Shown: piece after piece, positions 1 through 7,735 of the stretch
Layout of the letters: each line of letters opens with the position of its first letter
Position numbering within the stretch: the first letter of the stretch is position 1
The notes under the pieces: model-generated
What the model saw: only the letters and a program-made list of their open reading frames with translations
Told to the model about the DNA's origin: nothing
The model's database searches: none
Assembly: GCF_035189165.1 (NCBI RefSeq)
Contig: NZ_CP045246.1
Location: 1,860,001 to 1,924,000, forward strand
Source: Arthrobacter sp. JZ12
GTDB taxonomy: Bacteria > Actinomycetota > Actinomycetes > Actinomycetales > Micrococcaceae
Direction: 5' to 3'
Length of the DNA: 64,000 bases
Made by a program: the position numbers and the translations under genes

Positions 1-326
1 TTTCGGGTGACGATACTGCGCGCAGGGCACTGCTGCGGAATATCTACCGGCCGCTGGCGAACGCGCAGAACGGCCTGGAAGAGACCCTGTCTGCCTATCT
101 GGCGCTCGGTCATTCGCTCGAGGCCACTTCCCGTGAACTGTTCGTGCATGCCAATACCGTCAGGTACCGCCTGCGCCGGGTCTGCGATATCACCGGGTGG
201 GATCCGCTGCTCCCCCGGGAGGCCTTCGTCCTGCAAACTGCCCTGGTCATCGGCCGCCTCGCTCCACCCATCAAGGGCGTTCCCGACCGCTCGTCAACGC
301 GGCTCGACCGGGCTTCGTCGTTGTAG
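1..326 (+). CDS. fasR: PucR/FasR-type transcriptional regulator, C-terminal fragment
   Basis: Open from the window edge in the frame starting at base 3, about 107 residues, ending at TAG 324-326. The segment ELFVHANTVRYRLRRV followed by DITGWDP is the classic C-terminal helix-turn-helix of PucR/CdaR regulators (HTH_30), which bind DNA near their C-terminus. In Streptomyces a regulator of this class, FasR, lies just upstream of fabD-fabH-acpP-fabF and activates it, and the gene order here is the same. The assignment to FasR is therefore by context; the N-terminal sensory part lies outside the window. A palindrome overlaps its stop codon. Confidence 0.8.
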   Translation, partial: SGDDTARRALLRNIYRPLANAQNGLEETLSAYLALGHSLEATSRELFVHANTVRYRLRRVCDITGWDPLLPREAFVLQTALVIGRLAPPIKGVPDRSSTRLDRASSL

Positions 327-337
327 ACTTCCTACAA
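321..337. promoter_or_regulatory. candidate operator upstream of fabD (6-5-6 perfect inverted repeat)
   Basis: TTGTAG, 5 nt, CTACAA forms a perfect palindrome that overlaps the stop codon of the regulator gene and lies about 70 bp before the fabD start. It is the only clear dyad in the gap. As the activator gene directly precedes its presumed target, this is the natural candidate for its binding site. That role is inferred and not matched to a proven consensus. Confidence 0.45.
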
Positions 338-404
338 AGTGGTTTCGGCAGCTTCGTGCACCGGAACACCGTGCTTCCTGTCCCCCATTTGGAAAGCTTA
401 ATAC

Positions 405-1373
405 GTGCTTGCGATTCTCTGCCCAGGACAAGGGTCCCAGACCCCCGGATTCCTGACCCCGTGGCTTGACCTGCCAGGCGTGCGTGAGCACCTCGAAGCG
501 CTGAGCGATGCCGCCGGTGTTGACCTGGTTCGTCACGGAACAGTCTCGGACGAGGACACAATCCGTGACACCGCGGTGGCGCAGCCCTTGATCGTTGCCG
601 CCGGCCTGGTGGCGGCACGGGCACTGCTGGGCGACACCTCGTTGACCTCCGCGACCGTTGTTGCCGGTCACTCGGTAGGAGAGCTCACTGCTTCCGCTGT
701 GGCGGGCGCACTCTCGGAGCGAGATGCAGTCACACTCGTGCGCACCCGTGCCAGCGCAATGGCGACGGCAGCGGCAGTAACACCTACCGGCATGAGCGCC
801 GTGCTCGGCGGCGATCCCGAGGAAGTAGCGGCCACGCTGGAGCGCCTGGGACTGACGGCGGCCAACGCCAACGGAGGCGGCCAGATCGTCGCGGCGGGAA
901 CCCTGGAACAACTGGCGGAGCTAGCAGCCGATCCTCCAGCCAAGGCCCGCGTCATCCCGCTGAAGGTAGCCGGTGCTTTCCACACGGAGCACATGGCTTC
1001 GGCGGTTGAAGCACTCGAGGCGCTCCGGCCCTCGCTCTCCCCCGCCGAGCCGCTGGCCACCCTGCTCTCCAATTACGACGGCGAACCCGTCGCCTCGGGT
1101 GAGACCAACCTCGACAGTCTGATCGCGCAGGTTTCCCGACCCGTTCGTTGGGACCTGTGCATGCAGCGACTGCTGGACATGGGAGTCTCCGGCGTTCTTG
1201 AGCTTCCGCCCGCAGGTACCCTGACCGGACTTGCCAAGCGGGGCATGCGGGGCACCGCCAGCCTCGCAGTCAAGGCCCCTGAAGACCTGGCCGCAGCCCG
1301 GGAGTTCATGGAAGAGCACTCCCGTACAGCTCCCCCGGCTGACGCCCCGATTGCAGCAAAAGGAACCGCGTGA
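405..1373 (+). CDS. fabD: malonyl-CoA:ACP S-malonyltransferase
   Basis: 322 aa, GTG start with a purine-rich GGAAAG about 8 nt upstream. It transfers malonyl from CoA to ACP, supplying extender units for cytosolic type II fatty acid synthesis. The N-terminus LAILCPGQGSQ is typical of the family. The nucleophile elbow GHSVGE puts the catalytic serine at residue 90, the carboxylate-binding Arg is about residue 115 (RTRASAM), and the catalytic His is H193 in GAFHTEHM. Length is normal for FabD. It is first in the fabD-fabH-acpP-fabF operon and overlaps fabH by GTGA, indicating translational coupling. Confidence 0.96.
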   Translation: MLAILCPGQGSQTPGFLTPWLDLPGVREHLEALSDAAGVDLVRHGTVSDEDTIRDTAVAQPLIVAAGLVAARALLGDTSLTSATVVAGHSVGELTASAVAGALSERDAVTLVRTRASAMATAAAVTPTGMSAVLGGDPEEVAATLERLGLTAANANGGGQIVAAGTLEQLAELAADPPAKARVIPLKVAGAFHTEHMASAVEALEALRPSLSPAEPLATLLSNYDGEPVASGETNLDSLIAQVSRPVRWDLCMQRLLDMGVSGVLELPPAGTLTGLAKRGMRGTASLAVKAPEDLAAAREFMEEHSRTAPPADAPIAAKGTA

Positions 1374-2425
1374 CTACTCCCACCCTCAAGCAAGCCGCCC
1401 TGCGCGAACACACCAAAGTCCTCGGCCTCGGCGCCTATCGTCCTGACGTGATCGTCACCAACGAGGACATCTGCCAGTGGATTGATTCCTCCGATGAGTG
1501 GATCCGCCAGCGCACCGGCATCGTGACCCGCCACCGGGCGGACAAGGACACGAGCGTCATCGATATGGCGGAAGCAGCGGCACGTGCCGCCCTCGCGGAC
1601 GCAGGAATCGAAGCATCCCAGCTCGGCGCCGTCCTGGTCTCCACGGTGACCCACCCCTATGCAACGCCTTCTGCTGCCGCGCAGCTCGCAGACCGCATCG
1701 GCGCCACGCCGGCTCCCGCCTATGACATCTCGGCAGCATGCGCAGGATACTGCTACGGCATTGCCCAGGCTGACGCCCTCGTTCATTCGGGAACCGCCGA
1801 TTACGTCCTAGTCGTCGGTGTTGAGAAGCTTTCAGACTTCATTGACAATTCCGAGCGCACTATCTCGTTCCTCCTAGGGGACGGTGCAGGTGCAGTCGTG
1901 ATCGGCCCGTCGGACACCCCCGGGATCGGTCCGTCGGTCTGGGGATCCGATGGCAGCAAGCACGAATCGATCCGAATGACCCACTCCCTTCTTGATGTGC
2001 GGGACATTTCCCTGGCCGCGCTCACCGATGGCGAAAGCGCGCTGGCCGGAGCAACTGAGACGGCGCTCTGGCCAACCATGAGGCAGGACGGACCCACCGT
2101 TTTCCGGTGGGCGGTCTGGGAGATGGCGAAGGTTGCCCAGCAGGCACTGGACGCCGCGGGTATCCGTGCCGAAGACCTCGTTGCCTTCATCCCCCACCAG
2201 GCGAACATCCGCATCATTGACGAGATGGTGAAGCAGCTTGCCCTCCCGGAGCACGTAGCAGTAGCCCGTGACATCGTCGACGCCGGCAACACCTCCGCTG
2301 CCTCAATTCCGCTGGCGATGCATCGCCTGCTCAGCGAGCAGCCGGAGCTCAGCGGCGGTTATGCTCTGCAGATCGGTTTCGGAGCAGGCCTCGTGTTCGG
2401 CGCGCAGGTAGTCGTCCTCCCGTAA
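1370..2425 (+). CDS. fabH: beta-ketoacyl-ACP synthase III
   Basis: 351 aa, starting at the GTG inside the GTGA overlap with fabD. It catalyses the first condensation of acyl-CoA with malonyl-ACP; in actinobacteria its preference for branched primers sets the iso/anteiso pattern. The Cys-His-Asn triad is visible: C124 in SAACAGY, H276 in FIPHQANIR and N307 in DAGNTSAAS. Thiolase fold and length match the family. It differs from the OleA thiolase at 28.5 kb, which lies in a hydrocarbon operon. Confidence 0.96.
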   Translation: MTTPTLKQAALREHTKVLGLGAYRPDVIVTNEDICQWIDSSDEWIRQRTGIVTRHRADKDTSVIDMAEAAARAALADAGIEASQLGAVLVSTVTHPYATPSAAAQLADRIGATPAPAYDISAACAGYCYGIAQADALVHSGTADYVLVVGVEKLSDFIDNSERTISFLLGDGAGAVVIGPSDTPGIGPSVWGSDGSKHESIRMTHSLLDVRDISLAALTDGESALAGATETALWPTMRQDGPTVFRWAVWEMAKVAQQALDAAGIRAEDLVAFIPHQANIRIIDEMVKQLALPEHVAVARDIVDAGNTSAASIPLAMHRLLSEQPELSGGYALQIGFGAGLVFGAQVVVLP

Positions 2426-2502
2426 GTTTCCACTTCGGGCCACAGACCGTGGCTTGATCAAACGATCCGGTTGAACGCCGGAACAAAAGAAAAGGAGCCG
2501 TA

Positions 2503-2748
2503 ATGGCTAGCAACGAAGAGATCCTCTCAGGCCTGGCAGAGATCGTGAACGAGGAAACCGGCCTCGCCCCCGAGTCTGTTGAGCTCGATAAGTCCTTCAC
2601 GGATGACCTCGACATCGACTCCATCTCGATGATGACCATCGTGGTCAACGCCGAAGAGAAGTTCGGCGTGCGTATCCCCGACGAGGAAGTCAAGAACCTC
2701 AAGACCGTCGGCGACGCTGTCGATTTCATCTCCAACGCCCAGTCCTAG
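2503..2748 (+). CDS. acpP: acyl carrier protein
   Basis: 81 aa acidic protein, ATG start with AAAAGGAG upstream. The motif DLDIDSISMM carries the serine (S40) that receives 4'-phosphopantetheine. It carries growing acyl chains between FabD, FabH, FabF and the reductases. It sits between fabH and fabF in the usual actinobacterial order, 77 bp after fabH, and is followed at once by a hairpin that may leave acpP message more abundant than fabF message. Confidence 0.96.
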   Translation: MASNEEILSGLAEIVNEETGLAPESVELDKSFTDDLDIDSISMMTIVVNAEEKFGVRIPDEEVKNLKTVGDAVDFISNAQS

Positions 2749-2754
2749 CAGGAT

Positions 2755-2786
2755 GCGGCGGTGACCCGCTTTTCGGCCACCGCCGC
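2755..2786 (+). terminator. hairpin between acpP and fabF, possible partial terminator or mRNA-stability element
   Basis: A 9-bp perfect stem (GCGGCGGTG with CACCGCCGC), 14-nt loop, begins 7 nt after the acpP stop and is followed by ATTTTC. The U tract is weak, so partial termination or 3' end protection of fabD-fabH-acpP RNA fits better than full termination. Confidence 0.5.
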
Positions 2787-2837
2787 ATTTTCAGGCACAA
2801 GTCCGCACGGACATACCGACGCAGCAGAGAGTGAACC

Positions 2838-4073
2838 ATGGCACGCAAAGTAGTCATCACCGGCCTGGGCGCCACCACACCCATTGGCGGCGACGTTCCC
2901 ACAATGTGGGAGAACGCGCTGAAAGGCGTGTCGGGCGCCCGCACTATTGAGGCTGACTGGGTTGCAGAGTACGAGCTTCCTGTCACCTTCGCGGCTCAGG
3001 TCGCCACTCCGGCAAGCGACGTGCTTACCAGGGTCGAGGCTAAGCGGATGGATCCATCGACCCAATTCGCGGTGATCGCTGCGCGTGAGGCTTGGCGCGA
3101 TTCCGGCTTGGAAGAGGTCGACCATGACCGGTTCGCCGTAGCGTTCGCTACCGGTATCGGCGGCGTGTGGACGTTGCTGGACGCATGGGACACGCTTCGA
3201 TCGAAGGGGCCCCGCCGGGTCCTTCCGATGACCGTGCCGATGCTCATGCCCAACGGACCGGCGGCTGCGGTCAGCCTCGATCTCGGAGCAAGGGCCGGTG
3301 CACACACGCCGGTTTCGGCCTGCGCCTCGGGGACTGAGGCTCTCCACCAAGGGCTGGAACTGATCCGGTCCGGCAAGGCCGACGTGGTGATGTGCGGCGG
3401 TGCCGAAGCAGCGATCCACCCCATGCCGATCGCTGCCTTCGCTTCCATGCAGGCTCTGTCTCGCCGGAATGACGATCCCGAGCATGCATCACGCCCCTAC
3501 GACATCGACCGCGATGGATTTGTTATGGGAGAGGGTGCCGGAGCCCTCGTGCTCGAAGCGGAGGAACACGCCCTCGCCCGAGGTGCACGGATATACGGTG
3601 AGCTTGCTGGAACTTCCGTCACGGCGGACGCTTATCACATCACCGCACCCGACCCCGAGGGGCTTGGTGCAACGCGCGCCCTGAAGGCGGCCATGTTTGA
3701 TGCGCGGGTTCAGGCTTCAGATGTGGTGCACGTCAATGCGCATGCGACCTCCACTCCCGTCGGCGATCAGCCGGAATACGTGGCGCTGAAAACCGCGCTG
3801 GGGAGCCAGGTGAATTCAGTGGCCGTGTCGGCTACCAAGTCCCAGACGGGCCACCTGCTCGGCGCGTCCGGAGCGGTCGAAGCGGTAATGACGGTACTGG
3901 CCGTGCACGGACGGCAGGCGCCGGTAACCATCAACCTGGAAAATCAGGATCCGCAGATTCCGCTGGACGTTGTGACCTCCGCCCGCGATCTGCCGTCCGG
4001 TGACATCGTGGCACTGAGCAATTCATTCGGTTTCGGCGGACACAACGCGGTCATCGTGGTGAAGAGCGTCTGA
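2838..4073 (+). CDS. fabF: beta-ketoacyl-ACP synthase II
   Basis: 411 aa, ATG start. It elongates acyl-ACP with malonyl-ACP in fatty acid synthesis. The Cys-His-His triad of condensing enzymes is visible: C162 in VSACASGTEA, H302 in NAHATSTPVGD and H339 in TGHLLGASGA. The C-terminal NSFGFGGHN loop is also present. Length and N-terminus (RKVVITGLGATTPIG) are typical. It is the last gene of the fab operon and is closed by a strong 16-bp hairpin. Confidence 0.96.
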   Translation: MARKVVITGLGATTPIGGDVPTMWENALKGVSGARTIEADWVAEYELPVTFAAQVATPASDVLTRVEAKRMDPSTQFAVIAAREAWRDSGLEEVDHDRFAVAFATGIGGVWTLLDAWDTLRSKGPRRVLPMTVPMLMPNGPAAAVSLDLGARAGAHTPVSACASGTEALHQGLELIRSGKADVVMCGGAEAAIHPMPIAAFASMQALSRRNDDPEHASRPYDIDRDGFVMGEGAGALVLEAEEHALARGARIYGELAGTSVTADAYHITAPDPEGLGATRALKAAMFDARVQASDVVHVNAHATSTPVGDQPEYVALKTALGSQVNSVAVSATKSQTGHLLGASGAVEAVMTVLAVHGRQAPVTINLENQDPQIPLDVVTSARDLPSGDIVALSNSFGFGGHNAVIVVKSV

Positions 4074-4092
4074 TACCGGTTGAGCACTTACT

Positions 4093-4128
4093 GATGAGCC
4101 CGGGTACCAACTGGTACCCGGGCTCATC
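4093..4128. terminator. bidirectional terminator between fabF and the DUF3145 gene
   Basis: A perfect 16-bp stem (GATGAGCCCGGGTACC and its complement) with a 4-nt AACT loop lies between two convergent genes, 20 bp after the fabF stop. There is no long U tract, as is common for actinobacterial hairpin terminators. Confidence 0.8.
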
Positions 4129-4161
4129 CGCGCTGTAGGGGGATGAAGAACTCCAGTCCGC

Positions 4162-4665
4162 TTACCCAACCTGGTGCAGCCAGCGTACCGGAGCGCCTTC
4201 GCCTGCATGCCGGAAGGGTTCCAGCTCTTCGTCCCAAGACTCACCAAGCGCGAGCGACAACTCGTGGTAGACGGCGGCGGGATCCCCTGCACCCGCTTCA
4301 TAGGCGTAGCGGATCCTGTCTTCCGAGATCATCACGTTACCGTGCACATCGGTGGTTGCGTGGAAGATTCCGAGCTCAGGAGTATGGGACCAACGTCCTC
4401 CGTCTGCACCGGCGCTCTGTTCTTCGGTTATCTCGTAGCGAAGGTGCGCCCAGCCGCGAAGGGCCGATGCCAGCTTCGCTCCGGAGCCCTGCGGGGCGAC
4501 CCAAGAGAGCTCCGCTCGGAACATTCCGGGCGCAGCAGGCTGCGGTGACCACTCAAGGTCGACGCGCTGGTCAATGACCGAGCCAACGGCCCATTCGATA
4601 TGAGGGCACAACGCAGATGGGGCTGAGTGCACGTAAAGAACACCGCGGGCCATCACAACAGACAT
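4162..4665 (-). CDS. DUF3145 family protein, function unknown
   Basis: 167 aa from the ATG at 4665, chosen because GGAGG lies about 6 nt upstream and because homologues begin near MARGVLYVHSAP; an in-frame ATG at 4677 is less well placed. The signature ARGVLYVHSAPSALCPHIEWA is typical of DUF3145, a family confined to Actinobacteria and usually found next to the fab locus. No signal peptide, membrane segment or known catalytic motif is seen. It faces the fab operon tail to tail. Its role is unknown. Confidence 0.85.
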   Translation of the reverse strand: MSVVMARGVLYVHSAPSALCPHIEWAVGSVIDQRVDLEWSPQPAAPGMFRAELSWVAPQGSGAKLASALRGWAHLRYEITEEQSAGADGGRWSHTPELGIFHATTDVHGNVMISEDRIRYAYEAGAGDPAAVYHELSLALGESWDEELEPFRHAGEGAPVRWLHQVG

Positions 4666-4853
4666 TCCATCCTCCATAGCTGTAGGTACGTCTTCCCCAA
4701 CGACCTTCAGCCCGGACGAATACACTGCTAGGGGCCTGGTACATAGCGCTCAGTCCACAGGTACTTGAACTACGATCATTGTGCCTTATTGGCACAAATC
4801 CCGCCACTGTGATTACGCGCTCGTGCGTCGTGGCGTCGGCACCTCAGGGGGAC

Positions 4854-5792
4854 TCACGCCCGGGGATGGGCCTGCTCGTAGCTTCGCCGGAGCCTGTCGA
4901 CCGATACATGAGTGTAGAGCTGAGTTGTGGCAAGACTGCGGTGGCCAAGAATCTCCTGCACTGCCCTCAAATCCGCACCCCCATCCAGCAGGTGGGTGGC
5001 AGCGGAGTGACGCAGGGCATGGGGGCCGCTTGCTGTAGTCCCGTCGACGTCGGCAAGGACGCTGGCCACCGTAGAACGCGCCTGACGGGGATCGATCCTC
5101 CGGCCTCTAGGACCGAGAAATAACGCCGGTCCGCTATGGGGAGTAACCCAATGGGGCCGACCGCGTGACACCCAGTCGTGGAGAGCATAACCGGCGGGCG
5201 CACCGAACGGCACCGTCCGCTCCTTGTTGCCTTTTCCAAGAACCCGCACTGTGCGCCGGTCTGGGTCGACATCGTCGATGTCCAGACCCGCCAGCTCGCT
5301 GACTCGGATCCCGGCACCGTACAGCAATTCGAGTATGGCGCGTGTGCGCAACGTGTCAGGATCCCCAGCTGCTGCGGCGTGCTTGAGCTCGGCAAGAACA
5401 GCGTCGAGCTGCGCGGACGAGAGCACCTCCGGGAGTGTGCTCTGCCGTTTGGGCGCTTTGAGCCTCAGCGAGGGATCGACCTGCAGGTGCCCCTCACGCG
5501 TAGCCCAGGCCAAAAAATTGCGCACAGTTGCAGCGCGACGGGCAAGAGTTGACCGTGACAGCCGCTGCTGGTCCAGCGATCCGAGCCACGCCCGAAGGAA
5601 ACTGAGATCGACCCGGCGAAGCTCGGTAACGTCACGTTCGGCGGCGAACGCAGCGAAATTCTCAAGATCGCCGCGGTATGCCCGCGCCGTATGCTGCGAA
5701 CGGTTTCGTTCAAGGGTGAGGTAGCGGATGAAAGCGTCGGTTTCGGAAGAGAACGGCGGTGCGACAGGGTACTGGATCCTCTCCCCGGTCAT
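4854..5792 (-). CDS. xerC: tyrosine recombinase XerC
   Basis: 312 aa. It resolves chromosome dimers at dif with XerD. There is an N-terminal SAM-like core-binding domain (about residues 15-100) and a C-terminal catalytic domain with all expected residues: R163 (GIRVSELAG), K187, H258 and R261 (HALRHS), H284 (LGHRS) and nucleophile Y293 (QLYTHV). Position beside dprA-comM matches xerC of M. tuberculosis and distinguishes it from xerD and from integrases; no phage or island genes are nearby. Confidence 0.92.
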   Translation of the reverse strand: MTGERIQYPVAPPFSSETDAFIRYLTLERNRSQHTARAYRGDLENFAAFAAERDVTELRRVDLSFLRAWLGSLDQQRLSRSTLARRAATVRNFLAWATREGHLQVDPSLRLKAPKRQSTLPEVLSSAQLDAVLAELKHAAAAGDPDTLRTRAILELLYGAGIRVSELAGLDIDDVDPDRRTVRVLGKGNKERTVPFGAPAGYALHDWVSRGRPHWVTPHSGPALFLGPRGRRIDPRQARSTVASVLADVDGTTASGPHALRHSAATHLLDGGADLRAVQEILGHRSLATTQLYTHVSVDRLRRSYEQAHPRA

Positions 5793-5875
5793 CGTGCTTC
5801 ACCTCCTGCTTCGCCTCCCACTGTGCGGCATTCTGATCCCCTCCTCAAGGAGGCGCACCGGAGGGGACACGGGAT

Positions 5876-5896
5876 GTGCCAGTGGTGCTCTGGCAC
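5876..5896 (-). terminator. small hairpin after the Ogt-like gene
   Basis: GTGCCAG, 7-nt loop, CTGGCAC lies 8 bp beyond the stop of the Ogt-like gene and before xerC on the minus strand. The stem is short and has no U tract, so this is a weak call. Confidence 0.3.
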
Positions 5897-5904
5897 CTCC
5901 CGCC

Positions 5905-6468
5905 TCACGCTACCGATTGCCCCAATACCGATGCTTCAAGTTCGAGGAGGGCACGCTTCACGGCCACTCCCGCTGCGTATCCTGTAACCGCTCCCCCGGC
6001 TCCAACTACCCGGTGTCCCGGCAGCATGATGGAAATAGGATTGGCCCGCACAGCGGCGCCCACCGCGCGGCCCATCGCGTCGTTTCCTAGCGCCGCTGCG
6101 ACATCCTTGTACGTCCGGGTAGCACCGTAGGGAATCTCGGCCACCTCTGCCCAGACGGAACGTTGGAAGTCCGTCCCTGTCTGTATCTCGTACCGCAAGG
6201 GGTCCCTCTTCGCTCCACTGAAGTAGGCCTCAAGCCACTCTGCTGTCTGGGCGAAAATTTGCTCGGCGCCCGGATCCGGCATAGGAGAAGGGCTATGGTC
6301 GTTTCCATCCATCGCGAGGTAGGACACGCCCGGCACTGAGGGCACTCCCAGAAGCAGCGGTGACGGTTCCGGGGAGTGATATTCGTGATAGATCCCGGTC
6401 AGGACAGAACCGTTGGCTACCACCACCAGCCCGCCCACCGGACTGTCGATGATCCTGAAAGTGTTCAT
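5905..6468 (-). CDS. Ogt/MGMT-family protein with catalytic Cys replaced by Gly
   Basis: 187 aa from the ATG at 6468, which has AGGGAG 4 nt upstream; a longer reading to 6606 lacks family similarity. Family members remove O6-alkyl groups from guanine by transfer to the Cys of PCHRV. Here the reading is LPGHRVVGAGG, so residue 151 is Gly (codon GGA). The rest of the DNA-binding domain is kept: FQRSVW, IPYGATRTY, GRAVGAAVRANP, and GYAAGVAVKRALLELE. The N-terminal domain is also present, unlike in short alkyltransferase-like proteins. It cannot act as a suicide methyltransferase; binding of alkylated DNA to flag repair, as for ATL proteins, is an inference. Confidence 0.85.
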   Translation of the reverse strand: MNTFRIIDSPVGGLVVVANGSVLTGIYHEYHSPEPSPLLLGVPSVPGVSYLAMDGNDHSPSPMPDPGAEQIFAQTAEWLEAYFSGAKRDPLRYEIQTGTDFQRSVWAEVAEIPYGATRTYKDVAAALGNDAMGRAVGAAVRANPISIMLPGHRVVGAGGAVTGYAAGVAVKRALLELEASVLGQSVA

Positions 6469-6517
6469 TGTTCTCCCTTTCGTTTTTGCAGTGTTTGTTC
6501 GTTCGTCCCGGTCGTGG

Positions 6518-7735
6518 TCATGAGAGTTGTTGCGGACGTTTTCGCCAACCGCCGTCATCGGCGCGTTGAGCCAGGCCTTCCGCCTCAAGCCGCCCGAGGC
6601 CGGCAAGAACCCCGGGTACGCTCAAGCCGGCCACCGAGGCGAGCTTGTCCACCATGGAGGATGCGCGGACAGGCAATGCGTCAAGCAGCAGAATGTCCTC
6701 GACCATGAGGCCGTCATGCAGAAGCTTCGGTTCGCCGCGGTTTTCATCCGCAGGCACCAACGTCAGGGGCCCAGCGAGTTCTGCTACGTCAGAGGCGTCA
6801 GTGACACAGATTGCGCTGCCGTCGCGCAACAGACGATGACAGCCGGCCGAATTGGCGGAGTACACGGAACCGGGAACGGCGCCGACAGCACGACCTAAGC
6901 CCGCCGCATGATGCGCGGTGTTGAGGGCACCGGACCGCCAGCGTGCCTCCACCACCACTGTCACTGAACTAAGCGCAGCTAATATTCGATTCCGCTGCAG
7001 GAAGCGCCACCGGGTGGGTGAGGACCCCGGCGGGATCTCCGATATCAACAGGCCCCGCTCTGCAACCTCACGAAGTAAGCCCTCGTTGCCGGCGGGGTAG
7101 TAACGGTCAACCCCGCAGGCGAGAACTCCTAGCGTGGGCATTGGATGGTCCTCCCTGGCCGTAGCCAGTGCCGCGCGGTGCGCCTGTGCATCGATGCCGT
7201 AAGCCCCACCGGAGATCACCGTGAAGTTGCGCGCGACCAGGCCGGCAGCCAGATCGCCCGTGACGGAGGCGCCGTAGCTGGTGCTGTCTCGCGAGCCTAC
7301 TACGGCGACCACGCGGTTCAGCGGCGGGATGGCGGCGGGATGTTCACCCCGCGCCCATAGACAGAGCGGCATGCCTATCCCGAGGTCCATCAGCGCCGCA
7401 GGCCATCGCTCGGACTCCGGAGTGAGAAGGGTGCCGCCGAACCGACGTATGGTTTCCAGGTCGCGGAGTGGCGCCAGCGTCTCAACGCGAGGGGACCACC
7501 GGGCGACCGCCTCCGCCAGGGAATCTCCGCGTGTGGCGTGTCCATGGTCAGCCAGGATCTCTCCGAGCGCCCGGCGCAGGGCGGTAGTGCAGGCAGACCT
7601 GCCTGTCGCGATGCGCAACGCTTCCTCGGGGCCGGCCGCCGCGACCAACGCCATACCGACGTTGTCCGAAGGCTCGAACAGTCGGGAGAGGGCCGCTCGG
7701 GCAACCTCCATACCTGTCCAGGATGGACTGCTCAT
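6518..7735 (-). CDS. dprA: DNA-processing protein DprA
   Basis: 405 aa. DprA binds single-stranded DNA and loads RecA during transformation. The Rossmann-like domain shows VVAVVGSRDSTSYG, VISGGAYGIDAQAH, CGVDRYYPAGN, LISEIPPG and the FLQRNRI motif. The C-terminal ~60 residues look like the winged-helix DML1-like domain (SMVDKLASVAGLSVPGVLAGLGRLE). It overlaps comM by ATGA. Most actinobacteria keep dprA-comM without proven competence, so the role here may be general DNA metabolism. Confidence 0.94.
   Translation of the reverse strand: MSSPSWTGMEVARAALSRLFEPSDNVGMALVAAAGPEEALRIATGRSACTTALRRALGEILADHGHATRGDSLAEAVARWSPRVETLAPLRDLETIRRFGGTLLTPESERWPAALMDLGIGMPLCLWARGEHPAAIPPLNRVVAVVGSRDSTSYGASVTGDLAAGLVARNFTVISGGAYGIDAQAHRAALATAREDHPMPTLGVLACGVDRYYPAGNEGLLREVAERGLLISEIPPGSSPTRWRFLQRNRILAALSSVTVVVEARWRSGALNTAHHAAGLGRAVGAVPGSVYSANSAGCHRLLRDGSAICVTDASDVAELAGPLTLVPADENRGEPKLLHDGLMVEDILLLDALPVRASSMVDKLASVAGLSVPGVLAGLGRLEAEGLAQRADDGGWRKRPQQLS

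Noticed and set aside
4854..5792. Phage or island integrase
   Set aside because: Gene order with dprA/comM and full XerC pattern, and no attachment site or mobile genes nearby.
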